A stretch of DNA of 48,323 nucleotides from CAZDBA01 sp964503615 (GCA_964503615.1 CAZDBA010000012.1:1-48323), one strand, 5' to 3'. Numbered from the stretch's first letter, positions 1 through 9,173 are shown. Numbers and translations: made by a program. Notes: generated from the letters alone by a model not told the origin.

Positions 1-148
1 CTTTATTGACTTCGCCGTTGATGATCCCGGCATAGTCCTGTACCAGATCGCCCGGTTCCGGTGTTTTGGGAAACTTCATTTGCCCGAAGAGGTTTGCCGT
101 TAAGCAAATCGCAACGACGAACGTCGGAATTCTGGTTAGCAATTTCAA
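1..148 (-). CDS. TPM-domain (YgcG-like) secreted protein, 5' part only
   Basis: Only the first 49 codons are in the window; the rest lies to the left. I place the start at a TTG (146-148) because an AGGAGAG ribosome binding site lies just upstream on the minus strand. The product begins with a signal peptide (MKLLTRIP, then a hydrophobic stretch ending near LFGQ). The mature part carries GDLVQDYAGIINGEVNK, which matches the opening of the TPM domain, where V-x-D-Y-A-G-x-(I/L) followed by a small helix is typical. TPM proteins are exported or membrane-anchored; some act in photosystem II repair or as phosphatases, but most have no known job. The domain call rests on a short match. A downstream in-frame ATG would cut off most of the signal peptide and is less likely. 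Confidence 0.55.
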   Translation of the reverse strand, partial: MKLLTRIPTFVVAICLTANLFGQMKFPKTPEPGDLVQDYAGIINGEVNK

Positions 149-335
149 AAACTCTCTCCTTGCCAATTCTGGGCGGTGCAAGTCAGCCTCGATTCGATTT
201 AGTTTAGTGCAGCAGCAACATTCTTGGAAAGAGAGTTTTGAGGGCAATTGCGTAGATGTAATTGAACCGAGTTGGCTGTTATGATTTGATTGCCGCTGGT
301 CCACTCGAAAAAGCGAATCGACCAATTCCTGCAAT

Positions 336-785
336 CTATGAATCAGTCAAATTCTTGTGAAACAGACTCGTTGTGATGGCTAAAAAGACTTCACTCATTT
401 TCTCAAAATCGCGACTTTCGGCCTGACTAAGCACGCAGTAGACCCGGTCTGAAGCTTGGATGATTTGGACTCGGGCGGTAACTAAAAAGTCCAAACAATA
501 AAAGTCAGCATCGCCTCCAATCGTTGGGTGACCCGCAATCTCGGACGGTTCGATGTCGACGTACTCAAAGTCCTCGTACTGCTGATCAAGTCCCGAAACA
601 ACTTGCTCCAGAATCTCTTTGGGCGGTGTGTTCGATTCAAAAATATGTAATACCCACATGGAGCCTGCCGGAGAAACAAGCGATATTTCCCGAGGCGAGT
701 TCTCCAGCGGATCCTCGGCCTGTTCGCCAAGTTTCCAGTTTTCAGGGTACATGAAACTCAGGTCGTCTTTTTTGTAGATAGCCAT
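336..785 (-). CDS. Conserved hypothetical, PsbP/DcrB-like fold possible
   Basis: A 149-residue soluble protein without signal peptide or membrane segment. It opens with YKKDDLSFMYPENWKLGE and ends with a short helix around FLAITTSLF. That opening (a 'hydrophobic-Y-P-x-x-W' strand) and the closing helix resemble DUF1795/PsbP-like proteins of the DcrB type, small alpha/beta proteins of mostly unknown function. The similarity is from reading only and no catalytic residues can be named. It lies 187 bp upstream of the partial TPM gene on the same strand, so the two may be co-transcribed. No clear ribosome binding site precedes the ATG. Confidence 0.6.
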   Translation of the reverse strand: MAIYKKDDLSFMYPENWKLGEQAEDPLENSPREISLVSPAGSMWVLHIFESNTPPKEILEQVVSGLDQQYEDFEYVDIEPSEIAGHPTIGGDADFYCLDFLVTARVQIIQASDRVYCVLSQAESRDFEKMSEVFLAITTSLFHKNLTDS

Positions 786-1123
786 TGGTCGTAACAGATG
801 TGGGCGTGCGAAAAGGATTCGGTGGTTCGAATAAGCCGGTTTTTTATGAACATGTCAAAGGTGCCCAAGGACGGTAACTACTCTGACGTTGGGATTCAAG
901 TCACTCCGAAGCGGACTCAGGTTCGTTCATTTACAATTAACTTGCCAAAATTTAACCTGTCGGGCACGGTTGTGTTTTTGCGGCAAACCGGGAAAATATT
1001 CCGTTTATAATTGTGACCATCTTAATTACGACCAACTCAAGCCCAATTCAAGAATGCCGTTTTCTTCAGTGTTCATCTTGTGTTCGGTCAATTCCAACTT
1101 TATCTCAGTAGAATTCTTTTCCT
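786..1123. other. Intergenic region between divergent genes
   Basis: This 338-bp stretch separates the minus-strand hypothetical from the plus-strand aroDE gene, so it should hold promoters for both. An isolated TATAAT hexamer occurs at 1006-1011 upstream of aroDE, but no well-spaced -35 box accompanies it. The open frames across it are low-complexity shadows. I see no RNA gene or hairpin of note. Confidence 0.4.
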
Positions 1124-2611
1124 ATGATTTGTGTCAGTGTAGGTCGGGGTCGGCATAAGATGTTGATCGCCGAACATAAGCATCTTGCCGACCACGGTGC
1201 GCAGCTTGTTGAGTTGCGTCTTGATTATATCCGTCGTCCTATCAACCTGGGGCGGTTGCTCGAAACAACGCCCTGTCCAGCGATCGTCACCTGTCGACGT
1301 CCCAAAGATGGTGGCAAATGGATGAAAACGGAAGAGGAACGACAGGTTATTCTACGGACGGCGATTGCCAGCAAAGTTGACTATGTCGATATCGAAATGG
1401 ATATCGCTAACAAGATCCCTCGTTTTGGTACGACCAAACGGATCATTAGCTACCACAACTTTGACGAGACGCCTGAGAATCTGGAAGAGATTCACCAGCA
1501 GATGGCCGAGATGGATCCGGACATCATCAAGCTCGCCACGATGGCGAACAACCCGATGGACAACGTGCGAGCCCTGCGGCTTTGTCGTGACTCGAAGATT
1601 CCCACTGCCGCATTTTGCATGGGCGAAATGGGAATGAACTCCCGAATCCTTTGTGGACGTTTCGGATCGCCTTTTACCTACGCAACGTTTCACCCCGAAC
1701 GGCAACTTGCACCTGGGCAGTTGAGTTGGGGACAAATGGTCAAGAACTACAACTATGACAAGATCACTGAAAAGACAAAAATCCTCGGCGTGATCGCTGA
1801 CCCGGTTGGTCATAGTTTGAGCCCGGCTGTCCACAATGCTTGTATTCGCAAGCAGGGATTGGACATGATCTATTTGCCGTTTCGTGTTCCGGCTGAATAC
1901 CTTGAGGAGTTTATTTCGGTTTGCCCCGAGTTGGGTATTCACGGTTTGAGTGTGACGATTCCGCACAAGGAAAAGGTCCTTAAATGTATTAACGCTCTGG
2001 ATGACGACGTGGTCGGTGTGCGCGCTTGCAACACGGTGGTCTTTAAGGATATCAATGCTTACGGATATAATACCGACATCGGTGCGGCGGTTTCTGTTTT
2101 GAAAGATGCGATCGGAGCGGATCAGGATGCAGAAACGCCCTTCGTTGGCAAGAAGGTTTTGGTTTTGGGCAATGGTGGCGTTGCAAGAGCAGTCGCGTTC
2201 GGTATGAAAAAAGCGGGTGGTGAGATATTCATTACCGGTCGCGACCACCGAAATGCGGAAACGCTTGCTGATACTGTCGGATGCAAAACAGTCGAATGGG
2301 GTGGGCGAGGTAATTTTGAAACCGACATTATCGTAAATTGTACCTCTGTCGGAATGTTACCGAATATGGACGAATCTGTTTTTGAGAAGGAATGGTTTCA
2401 AAAGCAAACGATTGTATTCGACACGATTTATAATCCAGAGCGAACTTTGTTTATCAAACAGGCACGCGAAGCTGAATGCCAAACTGTTACCGGTGTTGAT
2501 ATGTTTGTCCGTCAGGCGGCAAAGCAATTCAAACTGTTCACGGGCTACGATGCGGATGTAAAACTGATGCGAGAAGAAGTCAAACGGGCAACCAGCGCGG
2601 CTAACTACTAA
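1124..2611 (+). CDS. aroDE: Bifunctional 3-dehydroquinate dehydratase (type I)/shikimate dehydrogenase
   Basis: A 495-residue fusion catalysing two consecutive shikimate-pathway steps: 3-dehydroquinate to 3-dehydroshikimate, then NADPH reduction to shikimate. Residues 1-210 are a type I AroD barrel: ELRLD (30-34), SYHNFDETP with the catalytic His111, the Schiff-base Lys136 in DPDIIKLA, and an Arg near 174 in GMNSRI. Residues 218-490 are AroE: GHSLSPAVHN (229-238), the catalytic Lys282 in SVTIPHKE, NTD (316-318), and the dinucleotide-binding GNGGVARA (349-356). The fusion is also known from plants and from some planctomycetes and chlamydiae. The start gives the usual short N-terminus of AroD (MICVSVG). 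The acyltransferase gene begins three bases after the stop, so the two are probably one transcript. Confidence 0.95.
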   Translation: MICVSVGRGRHKMLIAEHKHLADHGAQLVELRLDYIRRPINLGRLLETTPCPAIVTCRRPKDGGKWMKTEEERQVILRTAIASKVDYVDIEMDIANKIPRFGTTKRIISYHNFDETPENLEEIHQQMAEMDPDIIKLATMANNPMDNVRALRLCRDSKIPTAAFCMGEMGMNSRILCGRFGSPFTYATFHPERQLAPGQLSWGQMVKNYNYDKITEKTKILGVIADPVGHSLSPAVHNACIRKQGLDMIYLPFRVPAEYLEEFISVCPELGIHGLSVTIPHKEKVLKCINALDDDVVGVRACNTVVFKDINAYGYNTDIGAAVSVLKDAIGADQDAETPFVGKKVLVLGNGGVARAVAFGMKKAGGEIFITGRDHRNAETLADTVGCKTVEWGGRGNFETDIIVNCTSVGMLPNMDESVFEKEWFQKQTIVFDTIYNPERTLFIKQAREAECQTVTGVDMFVRQAAKQFKLFTGYDADVKLMREEVKRATSAANY

Positions 2612-2614
2612 ACA

Positions 2615-3832
2615 ATGCAAAACGTATTAATTGAAAAGCCCTATCAATTCGTCCCGCCAATTCGTTTGGAATGGGTGCAGCGATGGATTTTCAAATTAGG
2701 CATTCCTAAACGTTATTTGAAAAAGCAGGAAGGTGTGGTCCACCACGAATGCCGCAACCTTGAATTGTTGAACGATTCAATCGCGTCAGGGCACAGTGTT
2801 ATTCTCACGCCGAACCACCCCCGGATGGCCGACCCAGCGGTCATGTCAATGCTCGCGCTCAAGGCAGGCTTTCCTTTTTACGCAATGGCCAGTTGGCATC
2901 TTTTCAATCAGGGGCCAATTGCAAAGTTTGCCTTAAGAGCAAGTGGAGCGTTTAGCGTTAATCGTGAAGGGCTTGACCGACAGGCGCTGGACTTTGCCAT
3001 TGAGACTTTGCAAACTGCGGAACGGCCGCTGCTGATCTTTCCGGAAGGTACCACCAGCCGAACCAACGATCAGCTGATGGCTTTGATGGAAGGACCTGCC
3101 TTTATTGCTCGCACTGCGGCGAAACGAAGGGCAAAACGTGATGGCGGAAAAGTGGTCGTACATCCCGTCGGAATCAAATACGTTTTTGATGGTGATATTG
3201 AAAAAGTTGGCAATGATGTCCTTTCCGATTTGGAAGTGCGTCTGTCCTGGAAGCCACAAACGGACCGCCCGCTGATTGAGCGGCTGATTAAGGTGGGCAT
3301 GGGAATGCTAACGCTGAAAGAGCAGCAATATGATTGCCCGGTCACCGAGGGTACTATTTTGCGGCAGCGACAAACGAATCTGGTTAATCATTTGCTCTTT
3401 CCTTTAGAGGAGGAATGGTTGGGGACAAGGCAGCAAGGTGGAATCGCGATTCGGATTAAGAACCTGCGGATGAAGATTTTTCCGGAGATGAGCCGTTCCA
3501 GTCTGCCCGAAGACGAACGCAAGCGTCGTTGGCAACATCTGGAGCGAACCTATTTGGCTCAGCAGGTCGATTGTTATCCGGACCACTATGTTGTGGAGCA
3601 CCCATCGGTAGACCGAATTCTGGAAACGATCGAGAAATTCGAAGAGGACTTTACTGACAAAGCCCGGGTTCATGGAAACCTGAAAGCGATCGTAGATGTC
3701 TGTCCGGCGATTGAAGTTTCAACGAAGCGGGACCGCAGCGCGGAAACGGACCCTCTTATGAGACAGATTCGAGAATCGCTGGAGCAAAAACTGCTTGAGC
3801 TGCGTCCTGAATCTAAGATGTACGGGTCGTAA
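2615..3832 (+). CDS. PlsC-type phospholipid/glycerol acyltransferase
   Basis: A 405-residue protein with the two hallmark acyltransferase blocks: the HX4D catalytic box as NHPRMADP (His68, Asp73) and FPEGTTSRT (142-150), which binds the acceptor phosphate. The family transfers acyl groups from acyl-ACP or acyl-CoA to lysophospholipids at the inner face of the membrane. The protein is longer than a standard PlsC (about 240 residues). The extra 200 C-terminal residues are charged and helical, with no further motif I know. There is no obvious membrane anchor apart from short hydrophobic stretches. It follows aroDE after only three bases, and this coupling has no obvious metabolic reason. The exact acceptor lipid cannot be told from sequence. 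Confidence 0.85.
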   Translation: MQNVLIEKPYQFVPPIRLEWVQRWIFKLGIPKRYLKKQEGVVHHECRNLELLNDSIASGHSVILTPNHPRMADPAVMSMLALKAGFPFYAMASWHLFNQGPIAKFALRASGAFSVNREGLDRQALDFAIETLQTAERPLLIFPEGTTSRTNDQLMALMEGPAFIARTAAKRRAKRDGGKVVVHPVGIKYVFDGDIEKVGNDVLSDLEVRLSWKPQTDRPLIERLIKVGMGMLTLKEQQYDCPVTEGTILRQRQTNLVNHLLFPLEEEWLGTRQQGGIAIRIKNLRMKIFPEMSRSSLPEDERKRRWQHLERTYLAQQVDCYPDHYVVEHPSVDRILETIEKFEEDFTDKARVHGNLKAIVDVCPAIEVSTKRDRSAETDPLMRQIRESLEQKLLELRPESKMYGS

Positions 3833-3917
3833 CGTTTAATCGGAAAGTCAGGTTGCTGACGAAACGGGGCGCGAAGCAAAGGCATGAATTCTGGCGAGCC
3901 AGCTACGATTTGCACCT

Positions 3918-4079
3918 TTATCTAAACAACCTTGGGGAAAGGCGGTTTTTCCCGGTTCTATCTTGGTTGAAAGCCTCAAACGTAAACGCTTCTTTGGCTT
4001 GTTCGGGATAGGTAAAGTTTTCCGGATAATTGCGTTGTGCCAAAATTCGTTGTTGTGCGTTATTTGTCTGATGTTTCAT
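3918..4079 (-). CDS. Possible small ORF (53 aa), unrecognised
   Basis: In the long gap after the acyltransferase the minus strand has an open frame from ATG (4077-4079) to TAA (3918-3920). It encodes a polar, aromatic-rich peptide beginning MKHQTNNAQQRILAQRNYPE. The composition looks like protein rather than random translation, but no ribosome binding site is evident and I do not recognise it. It could be a small gene or the remnant of a larger one. The rest of the 3833-4296 gap shows only the hairpin described separately. Confidence 0.25.
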   Translation of the reverse strand: MKHQTNNAQQRILAQRNYPENFTYPEQAKEAFTFEAFNQDRTGKNRLSPRLFR

Positions 4080-4102
4080 TCGCAACAGTCATAGCTATAG
4101 AT

Positions 4103-4135
4103 CCGAAAAAGCACCCGCATGCTGCACTTTTTCGG
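4103..4135. other. Hairpin upstream of the barrel-protein genes
   Basis: CCGAAAAAG (4103-4111) pairs perfectly with CTTTTTCGG (4127-4135) across a 15-nt loop. No T-run follows on the plus strand, so it is not a canonical terminator there. It lies about 160 bp before the first barrel gene and could be a leader structure. Confidence 0.4.
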
Positions 4136-4296
4136 TCGGATTGTTACAGGTAGGTACGCTTGATCCGGTTTTATTGACGAATAGTGTAGTACGCAAAGTA
4201 GCGGATTCAACTTTACCAACAGTCATAAGCAGTGAATGGCTTGGTTTGTTTAACCGCAAATTATTGGAACCATCGAATCAAACAAACGAACGAGTC

Positions 4297-6044
4297 ATGA
4301 CAAAGATCAAGTTCACAACGGTAATCCTTGCCGCACTGTTGGCCGGAGTTGCTCAGCCAACTATGGCTCAGAACTATTCCACTCGAGTCTCGCCTCAAAT
4401 CGCTCCTGGTCNNNNNNNNNNNNNNNNNNNNNNNNNNNNNNNNNNNNNNNNNNNNNNNNNNNNNNNNNNNNNNNNNNNNNNNNNNNNNNNNNNNNNNNNN
4501 NNNNNNNNNNNCCAACTATGGCTCAGAACTATTCCACTCGAGTCTCGCCTCAAATCGCTCCTGGTCCTCGACTGGATGCGAACACCCGACAGCACACTAG
4601 CGGAGGCAGTCCTCTCAGTGAATACGCTTCGCCGCCAGCACCGCAGTCGCCGCGAACACCGCAGTCGACTTTTCGCCCTCTGTCGCGCTCAAGTCAACCG
4701 GTTCGTCCTGTACAACAAACCAGGCTGCCAGTTGTCCAGCAACAGCAACAGGTAGCGGTTCCGCAACATGTTCAACAGCCTCGGAGCTTTCAACCTTACC
4801 AACCAGCAACGCAGCCAAATTTGCGGCAGGTCGCTCAGCAGGTTCCTGCTCGGCCCGTAAGCCAGCCAATTCAACATCAAGTTCCTGAGTATGTCCCAAC
4901 AATACCGGCGGTCACAACGTTTCCTTCCGCGCCGCCCGTTCAAAGAGTGTTTACTCAACCTCAGCCTCAATATGCCCAACCCCAACCTCAGTTAACTCCG
5001 GTGTATGCACCCCAGGTGTACGCACAACCTCAATACGCACAACAGCAATTCTTACCAACAGTACTGGATACAGTACCCGCGCCTCAGATGGTAGAAGAGG
5101 TCATTGTTGGAAACGATTTTTTCGAGCCTGTTGAAACCTTACCGCCAATTCAGACGATCGAAGCTCCACCGACGACACAGCAAGCGATTGAGCAGATCTT
5201 TTCTGGTAAAAAAGGAAAAAAGACGCGTGGTCTCAATCGAATCGTGGGAGTCAATGCTCAATTGCTATCCCGTGAACATTTCAATGACGGTGTGAATATC
5301 GGAACGTTGTCCAGCGGTTCAGTGACCCAACAGGATGCTGTCGGTTTCGACGCAAATATTGTCACTCGTCGCGAAGGTGGCACGGGCTGGGAAGCTCGTT
5401 ACTTTGGCATGTTCGAAGAAACGGCAACCGCAACCAGTGGAGCGTCTGGTGGTCCCTTTATGACGTTCGCCGCAAACGATTTAATCACGCGAGTATCGGA
5501 GATCGACAACGTTGAATTCAATTTTGTTCGTCAGCGGAAAAGCCGATTCTTAGGCATGCCGGTTTCTAACAACGAGTCAATCTATGGTGCACGAGCGTTC
5601 CATTTCAGAGAGTCGTTGAACTACCAAGCCAATCCAGCGTTTGTCGTTCCCAATCCCTTAACCGACACGTTTCCGAGAGCAGAAAACTTGCTGATCGGTG
5701 TTCAGGTGGGTCGCAGAGTTGACAAACAGATTCACGGTCGAATTGGGATCACCGGTTTTGCCAAGCTAGGTGTGTTCACAAACCGGGCTGAAATTCAAAA
5801 CCAGACTTTCTCAGACAGGAAGCAGGACGTCTCGTTTATCGGCGAAGGCGACGTGGCAGGAACCTTTCAGTTCAATCGGTTCGTTCGAGCCAAAGTAGGT
5901 TACCGAGCGATCGCAGTCACCGATCTGGCACTTGCAGACACACACTTGAATACTGACCCCTTTACCCCCTTTCCAACTGAAATTGACACAGACGGCGACC
6001 TGTTTCTCGCAGGTGGCTACTTTGGACTGGAGTTCGTTCACTAG
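4297..6044 (+). CDS. BBP7-like outer-membrane beta-barrel protein with Pro/Gln-rich stalk (assembly gap inside)
   Basis: The reading frame is broken only by an artificial gap. The 55 bases before the 100 N (4357-4411) are repeated exactly after it (4512-4566). Collapsing the repeat gives one 530-residue protein from the ATG at 4297, with signal peptide MTKIKFTTVILAALLAG...TMAQ. A disordered Pro/Gln-rich segment follows (roughly residues 40-200, rich in PQPQ and QQ), then a C-terminal beta-rich domain of about 300 residues. That domain has repeated strands such as REHFNDGV, GWEARYFGMF, GRRVDKQIHGRIG and RAKVGYRAIAVTDLALAD, and ends in GGYFGLEFVH. The barrel resembles the planctomycete BBP7 porin family, placed in the outer membrane. 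The next gene is its paralogue. The family call is from memory of the pattern. Confidence 0.75.
4357..4566. other. Scaffold gap of 100 N flanked by identical 55-bp ends
   Basis: Bases 4357-4411 and 4512-4566 are identical (both start CCAACTATGGCTCAG and end CGCTCCTGGTC) and enclose 100 N. The most economical reading is that two contigs overlap by 55 bp and were spaced apart by a scaffolder. The gap shifts the frame by 155 bases, so the first 22 codons of the gene appear out of phase with the remainder. Confidence 0.9.
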
Positions 6045-6107
6045 CGAACCTTGGGACAGTTTGGCAGAAGTCAAGCTTCTACCATGCTGATCCTCGGTCT
6101 GCGAAGT

Positions 6108-6129
6108 TTCCGGCCAAATTCCGGCCAAA
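6108..6129. repeat. Tandem 11-bp repeat upstream of second barrel gene
   Basis: TTCCGGCCAAA occurs twice back to back (6108-6118 and 6119-6129), about 57 bp before the start codon at 6186. It is one helical turn long and could be a regulator site or a slippage product. No similar pair was seen before the first barrel gene. Confidence 0.5.
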
Positions 6130-6185
6130 TGAGAAATCAAATCAACTACTCAAATCACCTTACGAATTTATTAGCGAAACGAATC

Positions 6186-7358
6186 ATGACAAAGATCAAA
6201 ATTACAGCGATCCTATTCGCAACTTTGATATCTGGTGCGACTCACTCGTTATCCGCTCAAAGCGAAGTCCAACCAACCCCCATCGAAACAGGTTCAATAC
6301 TGGGCGAGTTGGAAAGTCAGATCAGTGGTAGTGGCGCTCGAAGCCAACTCGCAGCGGATCCGATTTTGGAGCCTGTCGAATCCGGCAGGGGAAGCGCTGA
6401 GGATTTTGTCGAGTATCTTGCTCAACACCCGAACGGTGACGATTCTGGTGAGGTTTACTTCGATCAAGGTTTCTCAGGTGGTGGTGTTGGTGGTGGAGTG
6501 GGAGGGCTACTAGGTAGCTTTTTTGCCTCGCCGTCCGGTACGAATCGAGTTTGGGGGATTAGCGGTGTAGGCTTGTCTCGTGAGCGGTTTAACGACGGCG
6601 TTCAATTTCCCGGGGGCATCGATAGTGAAGATACGACACATAGCCTGGGTGGGATCGACGTGACTATGACCACGCGAAACGGACAAGGCAGAGGTTGGGA
6701 ATTTCGTTACCTGGGATTGTTTGAAAATACCACAACGGTAGAAGCTGACCTACCCGCTATAGGGATCTTGCCAATCGCCCCGCAAACTTTGACGCGGACT
6801 TCTGAACTACACAATTTCGAGTTGAATTTGTTGCAGCAGCGACGTAACCGAATCCTCTGGGTCAACTTTGATGTGCACGAGTCGCTTTTGGGTATTCGAT
6901 ACTATCGTTTCGACGAGGCTTTAGATTTCCGAGACGGGACTGTGACAATCCCCCCGTCTCAAACTCGAACAGAGGTCGAGAACTCACTATTCGGTATTCA
7001 AACTGGACGCCGAGTTGAGAAACGTTTGGTTGGTCGACTAGGGTTCTACGCGTCGGGAAAGCTGGGCGTCTTTAACAACCGCGCTAAGAACAGTAATTTC
7101 CAAACGACACCGCTCTCGGCTGTAATCGCTCGTGAAACCAAAAACGATGTAGCGTTTGTGGGTGAGTTGGATCTAGGTGGAATTTTCACCATCAACAATA
7201 ACCTGCGAATGAAAGGTGGTTACAGAGCCCTTGCTTCCACAGGCGTCGGATTAGCGGACGGTCAATTCAATCAAGATGGCACGATTAGAACGACCGTGAA
7301 CACTACGGGCGACCTGTTTTTGCGAGGCGGTTACTTTGGCTTTGAGCTAGTCTACTAA
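6186..7358 (+). CDS. BBP7-like outer-membrane beta-barrel protein (paralogue)
   Basis: I start at the ATG giving MTKIKITAILFATLISG, the same opening as the upstream gene, rather than at earlier in-frame codons. The product is 390 residues with a signal peptide ending near LSAQ. A short linker with a glycine-rich patch (GGGVGGGVGG) follows, then a barrel domain that aligns with its neighbour strand by strand: LSRERFNDGV, GWEFRYLGLFE, RTSELHNFELNLLQQRR, GRRVEKRLVGRLGF, KGGYRALASTGVGLAD, and the terminal GGYFGFELVY. It lacks the long Pro/Gln stalk of the first copy. The two genes are tandem duplicates, 141 bp apart, and share one strong terminator. They probably form outer-membrane pores or surface barrels. 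Confidence 0.75.
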   Translation: MTKIKITAILFATLISGATHSLSAQSEVQPTPIETGSILGELESQISGSGARSQLAADPILEPVESGRGSAEDFVEYLAQHPNGDDSGEVYFDQGFSGGGVGGGVGGLLGSFFASPSGTNRVWGISGVGLSRERFNDGVQFPGGIDSEDTTHSLGGIDVTMTTRNGQGRGWEFRYLGLFENTTTVEADLPAIGILPIAPQTLTRTSELHNFELNLLQQRRNRILWVNFDVHESLLGIRYYRFDEALDFRDGTVTIPPSQTRTEVENSLFGIQTGRRVEKRLVGRLGFYASGKLGVFNNRAKNSNFQTTPLSAVIARETKNDVAFVGELDLGGIFTINNNLRMKGGYRALASTGVGLADGQFNQDGTIRTTVNTTGDLFLRGGYFGFELVY

Positions 7359-7405
7359 GCGTTCCCAGCCAGGGCGTCCACGCCTGCATACAATCCAATT
7401 CCTTA

Positions 7406-7445
7406 TGGATCAGAGTTTCGAGCGGAAACTCTGGTCCATTTTTTT
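7406..7445 (+). terminator. Rho-independent terminator after the barrel genes
   Basis: GGATCAGAGTTTC pairs with GAAACTCTGGTCC (13 bp with one G-U) around the loop GAGCG, followed by a run of T. It closes the tandem barrel genes. A second, bulged hairpin (7446-7476, GTCC...GGAC with CTGAAA/TTTCAG) follows at once and precedes the next gene. Confidence 0.9.
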
Positions 7446-7541
7446 GTCCTCTGAAATGCATGCATTTTTCAGGGACAGGGGAACGGGTTTCCGTTTCACA
7501 TCGAAGTTGTAACGATTTGGGAACTTTGCCATACTCCCGCG

Positions 7542-9173
7542 ATGGAGATTGCAAATAAGAATTTAAGCTCGCTGGCAACCAAAGACGATCCGACCATCCG
7601 CCTTTTCTGGATCGGTGTAGTCGTTCATGTGATCCTATGGACTTTGGTTTGCGTCTTGACTCAGCCAAACTTGCCTCTGGATATGGTCGAAATGATCTTT
7701 TGGGGTGAGCAATGGCAGTTGGGGTATCACAAGCACCCGCCGCTGCCAGCTTGGGTCGCTGCATTTCTTTGGAAGATCGGTAATCATTCTCCTTGGCTAA
7801 TGTATTTGGCCTCGCAGATGACGATAGCGGTCACCTTCTGGGCGGTGTGGAAATTGGCAAGGGAGGGACTTTCACCTTGGTTAGCGCTTTGTAGCGTTGC
7901 TGTTTTACAAGGGTGTTATTACTGCACGTTTGCGATCAACGATATCAACAACACAATCATGACGCGGCCCATGTGGGCACTTTCGATCCTGTTTTTATAT
8001 CGCGCGATTTCAAGTAAAAACTCATCCCGGCAAACTTTGAATTGGTGCTTGGCCGGTATCACCATCGCTTTGGGAATGTTGTGCAAATACTACATTGCAA
8101 TTCTGGTTCTTTCGATGCTGACCGTTCCGCTTCTGATCAGGCCGACACGGAAGTTGTTGCGAACTCCCGGTCCGTGGTTAATGACCGCGATCGCACTTTT
8201 AGTTTTTTCACCCCACCTGATATGGATGGTCAATAATGACTTTACCACGGTTCAGTACGCCCTTAATCGCAGCACGGAAACGACGATCGTCTCTTGGACT
8301 CGACATCTCTATTCGCCAGCCAGATTTGTGCTGTCTCAAATGGGTGCTTGGCTGCCGATCGTATTGCTGTCCTGGCCCTTGATCGGCAAAGCGATAAAAG
8401 CCCACCGAGCAAAGCCAGTTTCCTCAGAACAGAATACAACGAACCAAGCTCCCTTTTTTCGAGCCTATCTTTCTATCGTCGTGCTCGGTCCGATCCTGAC
8501 TTATGTTGGTATCGCGTTAATCACGGGAGCAACGATACGAAGTATGTGGGGTGGCCCGCTGTTTTCCTTCGTCGGGGTACTGTTGATCAGCATGTATTGT
8601 CATGCCCAAACGAACTCAAGCTCCAAAACCGTTGAGCGAGTAGAGGTCCAAAAGACGCTCAGAGGTTGTCTGGTAGCCGCCACGATCATGCTATTTGCGC
8701 TTACCTTTCGCAACGCGGTGATGCCTTCGATTCGCGGTGATTTCTCCCGTGTGCATTTCCCTGGTAAGGTCGTGTCGGAAGAAATTCAACGACGCTGGGC
8801 TGAACACGAAGAGGGACCGCTTTCGATCGTGGGCGGTGACATGTTTGTTGCAGGATGCTCATCCATCTACTCTCCCCAAAAAATCGACGTGTTTGCGGGC
8901 ATGAAACCGGAAACCAGCCCTTGGGTTTCCGACGAGTTGGTAAAGCAGCGTGGTGCGATACTCGTATGGAATATCAACGATACTGCCGAAGCCCCACCGC
9001 TCGATTGGTTGGTGCGCTTTCAAAATGCAATCGTCCTGGAACCGTTCAAGTGCAGCGCAGCCGGCGCCGCGAAAGGGCTGGAATCCAGCGTCGGTATGAT
9101 CTTTGTGCCTCCACAAGATTCGCCCCTCGCAAAGACTGCAAACTCAGCGACACGAGATTCGCAACAACGGTAG
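7542..9173 (+). CDS. GT39/ArnT-like integral membrane glycosyltransferase
   Basis: A 543-residue polytopic membrane protein. The first periplasmic loop has an acidic pair (Asp47, Glu50 in LPLDMVEMIFWGEQW) followed by YHKHPPLPAWVAAFLW. This is the D-x-x-E plus H-P-P-L pattern of the PMT_2/GT39 family, which moves sugars from polyprenyl-phosphate donors to lipid A, proteins or glycans on the outer side of the inner membrane. About ten hydrophobic segments follow up to residue 400, then a soluble C-terminal part. Donor and acceptor cannot be predicted. The start ATG at 7542 is preceded by a leader with the hairpin described above. The gene converges on the BCCT transporter gene with only 11 bp between stops. 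Confidence 0.8.
   Translation: MEIANKNLSSLATKDDPTIRLFWIGVVVHVILWTLVCVLTQPNLPLDMVEMIFWGEQWQLGYHKHPPLPAWVAAFLWKIGNHSPWLMYLASQMTIAVTFWAVWKLAREGLSPWLALCSVAVLQGCYYCTFAINDINNTIMTRPMWALSILFLYRAISSKNSSRQTLNWCLAGITIALGMLCKYYIAILVLSMLTVPLLIRPTRKLLRTPGPWLMTAIALLVFSPHLIWMVNNDFTTVQYALNRSTETTIVSWTRHLYSPARFVLSQMGAWLPIVLLSWPLIGKAIKAHRAKPVSSEQNTTNQAPFFRAYLSIVVLGPILTYVGIALITGATIRSMWGGPLFSFVGVLLISMYCHAQTNSSSKTVERVEVQKTLRGCLVAATIMLFALTFRNAVMPSIRGDFSRVHFPGKVVSEEIQRRWAEHEEGPLSIVGGDMFVAGCSSIYSPQKIDVFAGMKPETSPWVSDELVKQRGAILVWNINDTAEAPPLDWLVRFQNAIVLEPFKCSAAGAAKGLESSVGMIFVPPQDSPLAKTANSATRDSQQR

Noticed and set aside
978..1011. Promoter TTGCGG...TATAAT upstream of aroDE
   Set aside because: The spacer would be 22 bp, too long for a standard sigma-70 promoter. 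Only the TATAAT is suggestive.
1352..2248. 298-codon open frame on the minus strand
   Set aside because: It lies wholly within aroDE, whose motifs are clear. Its composition is rich in His, Arg and Val with no family resemblance, so it is a shadow.
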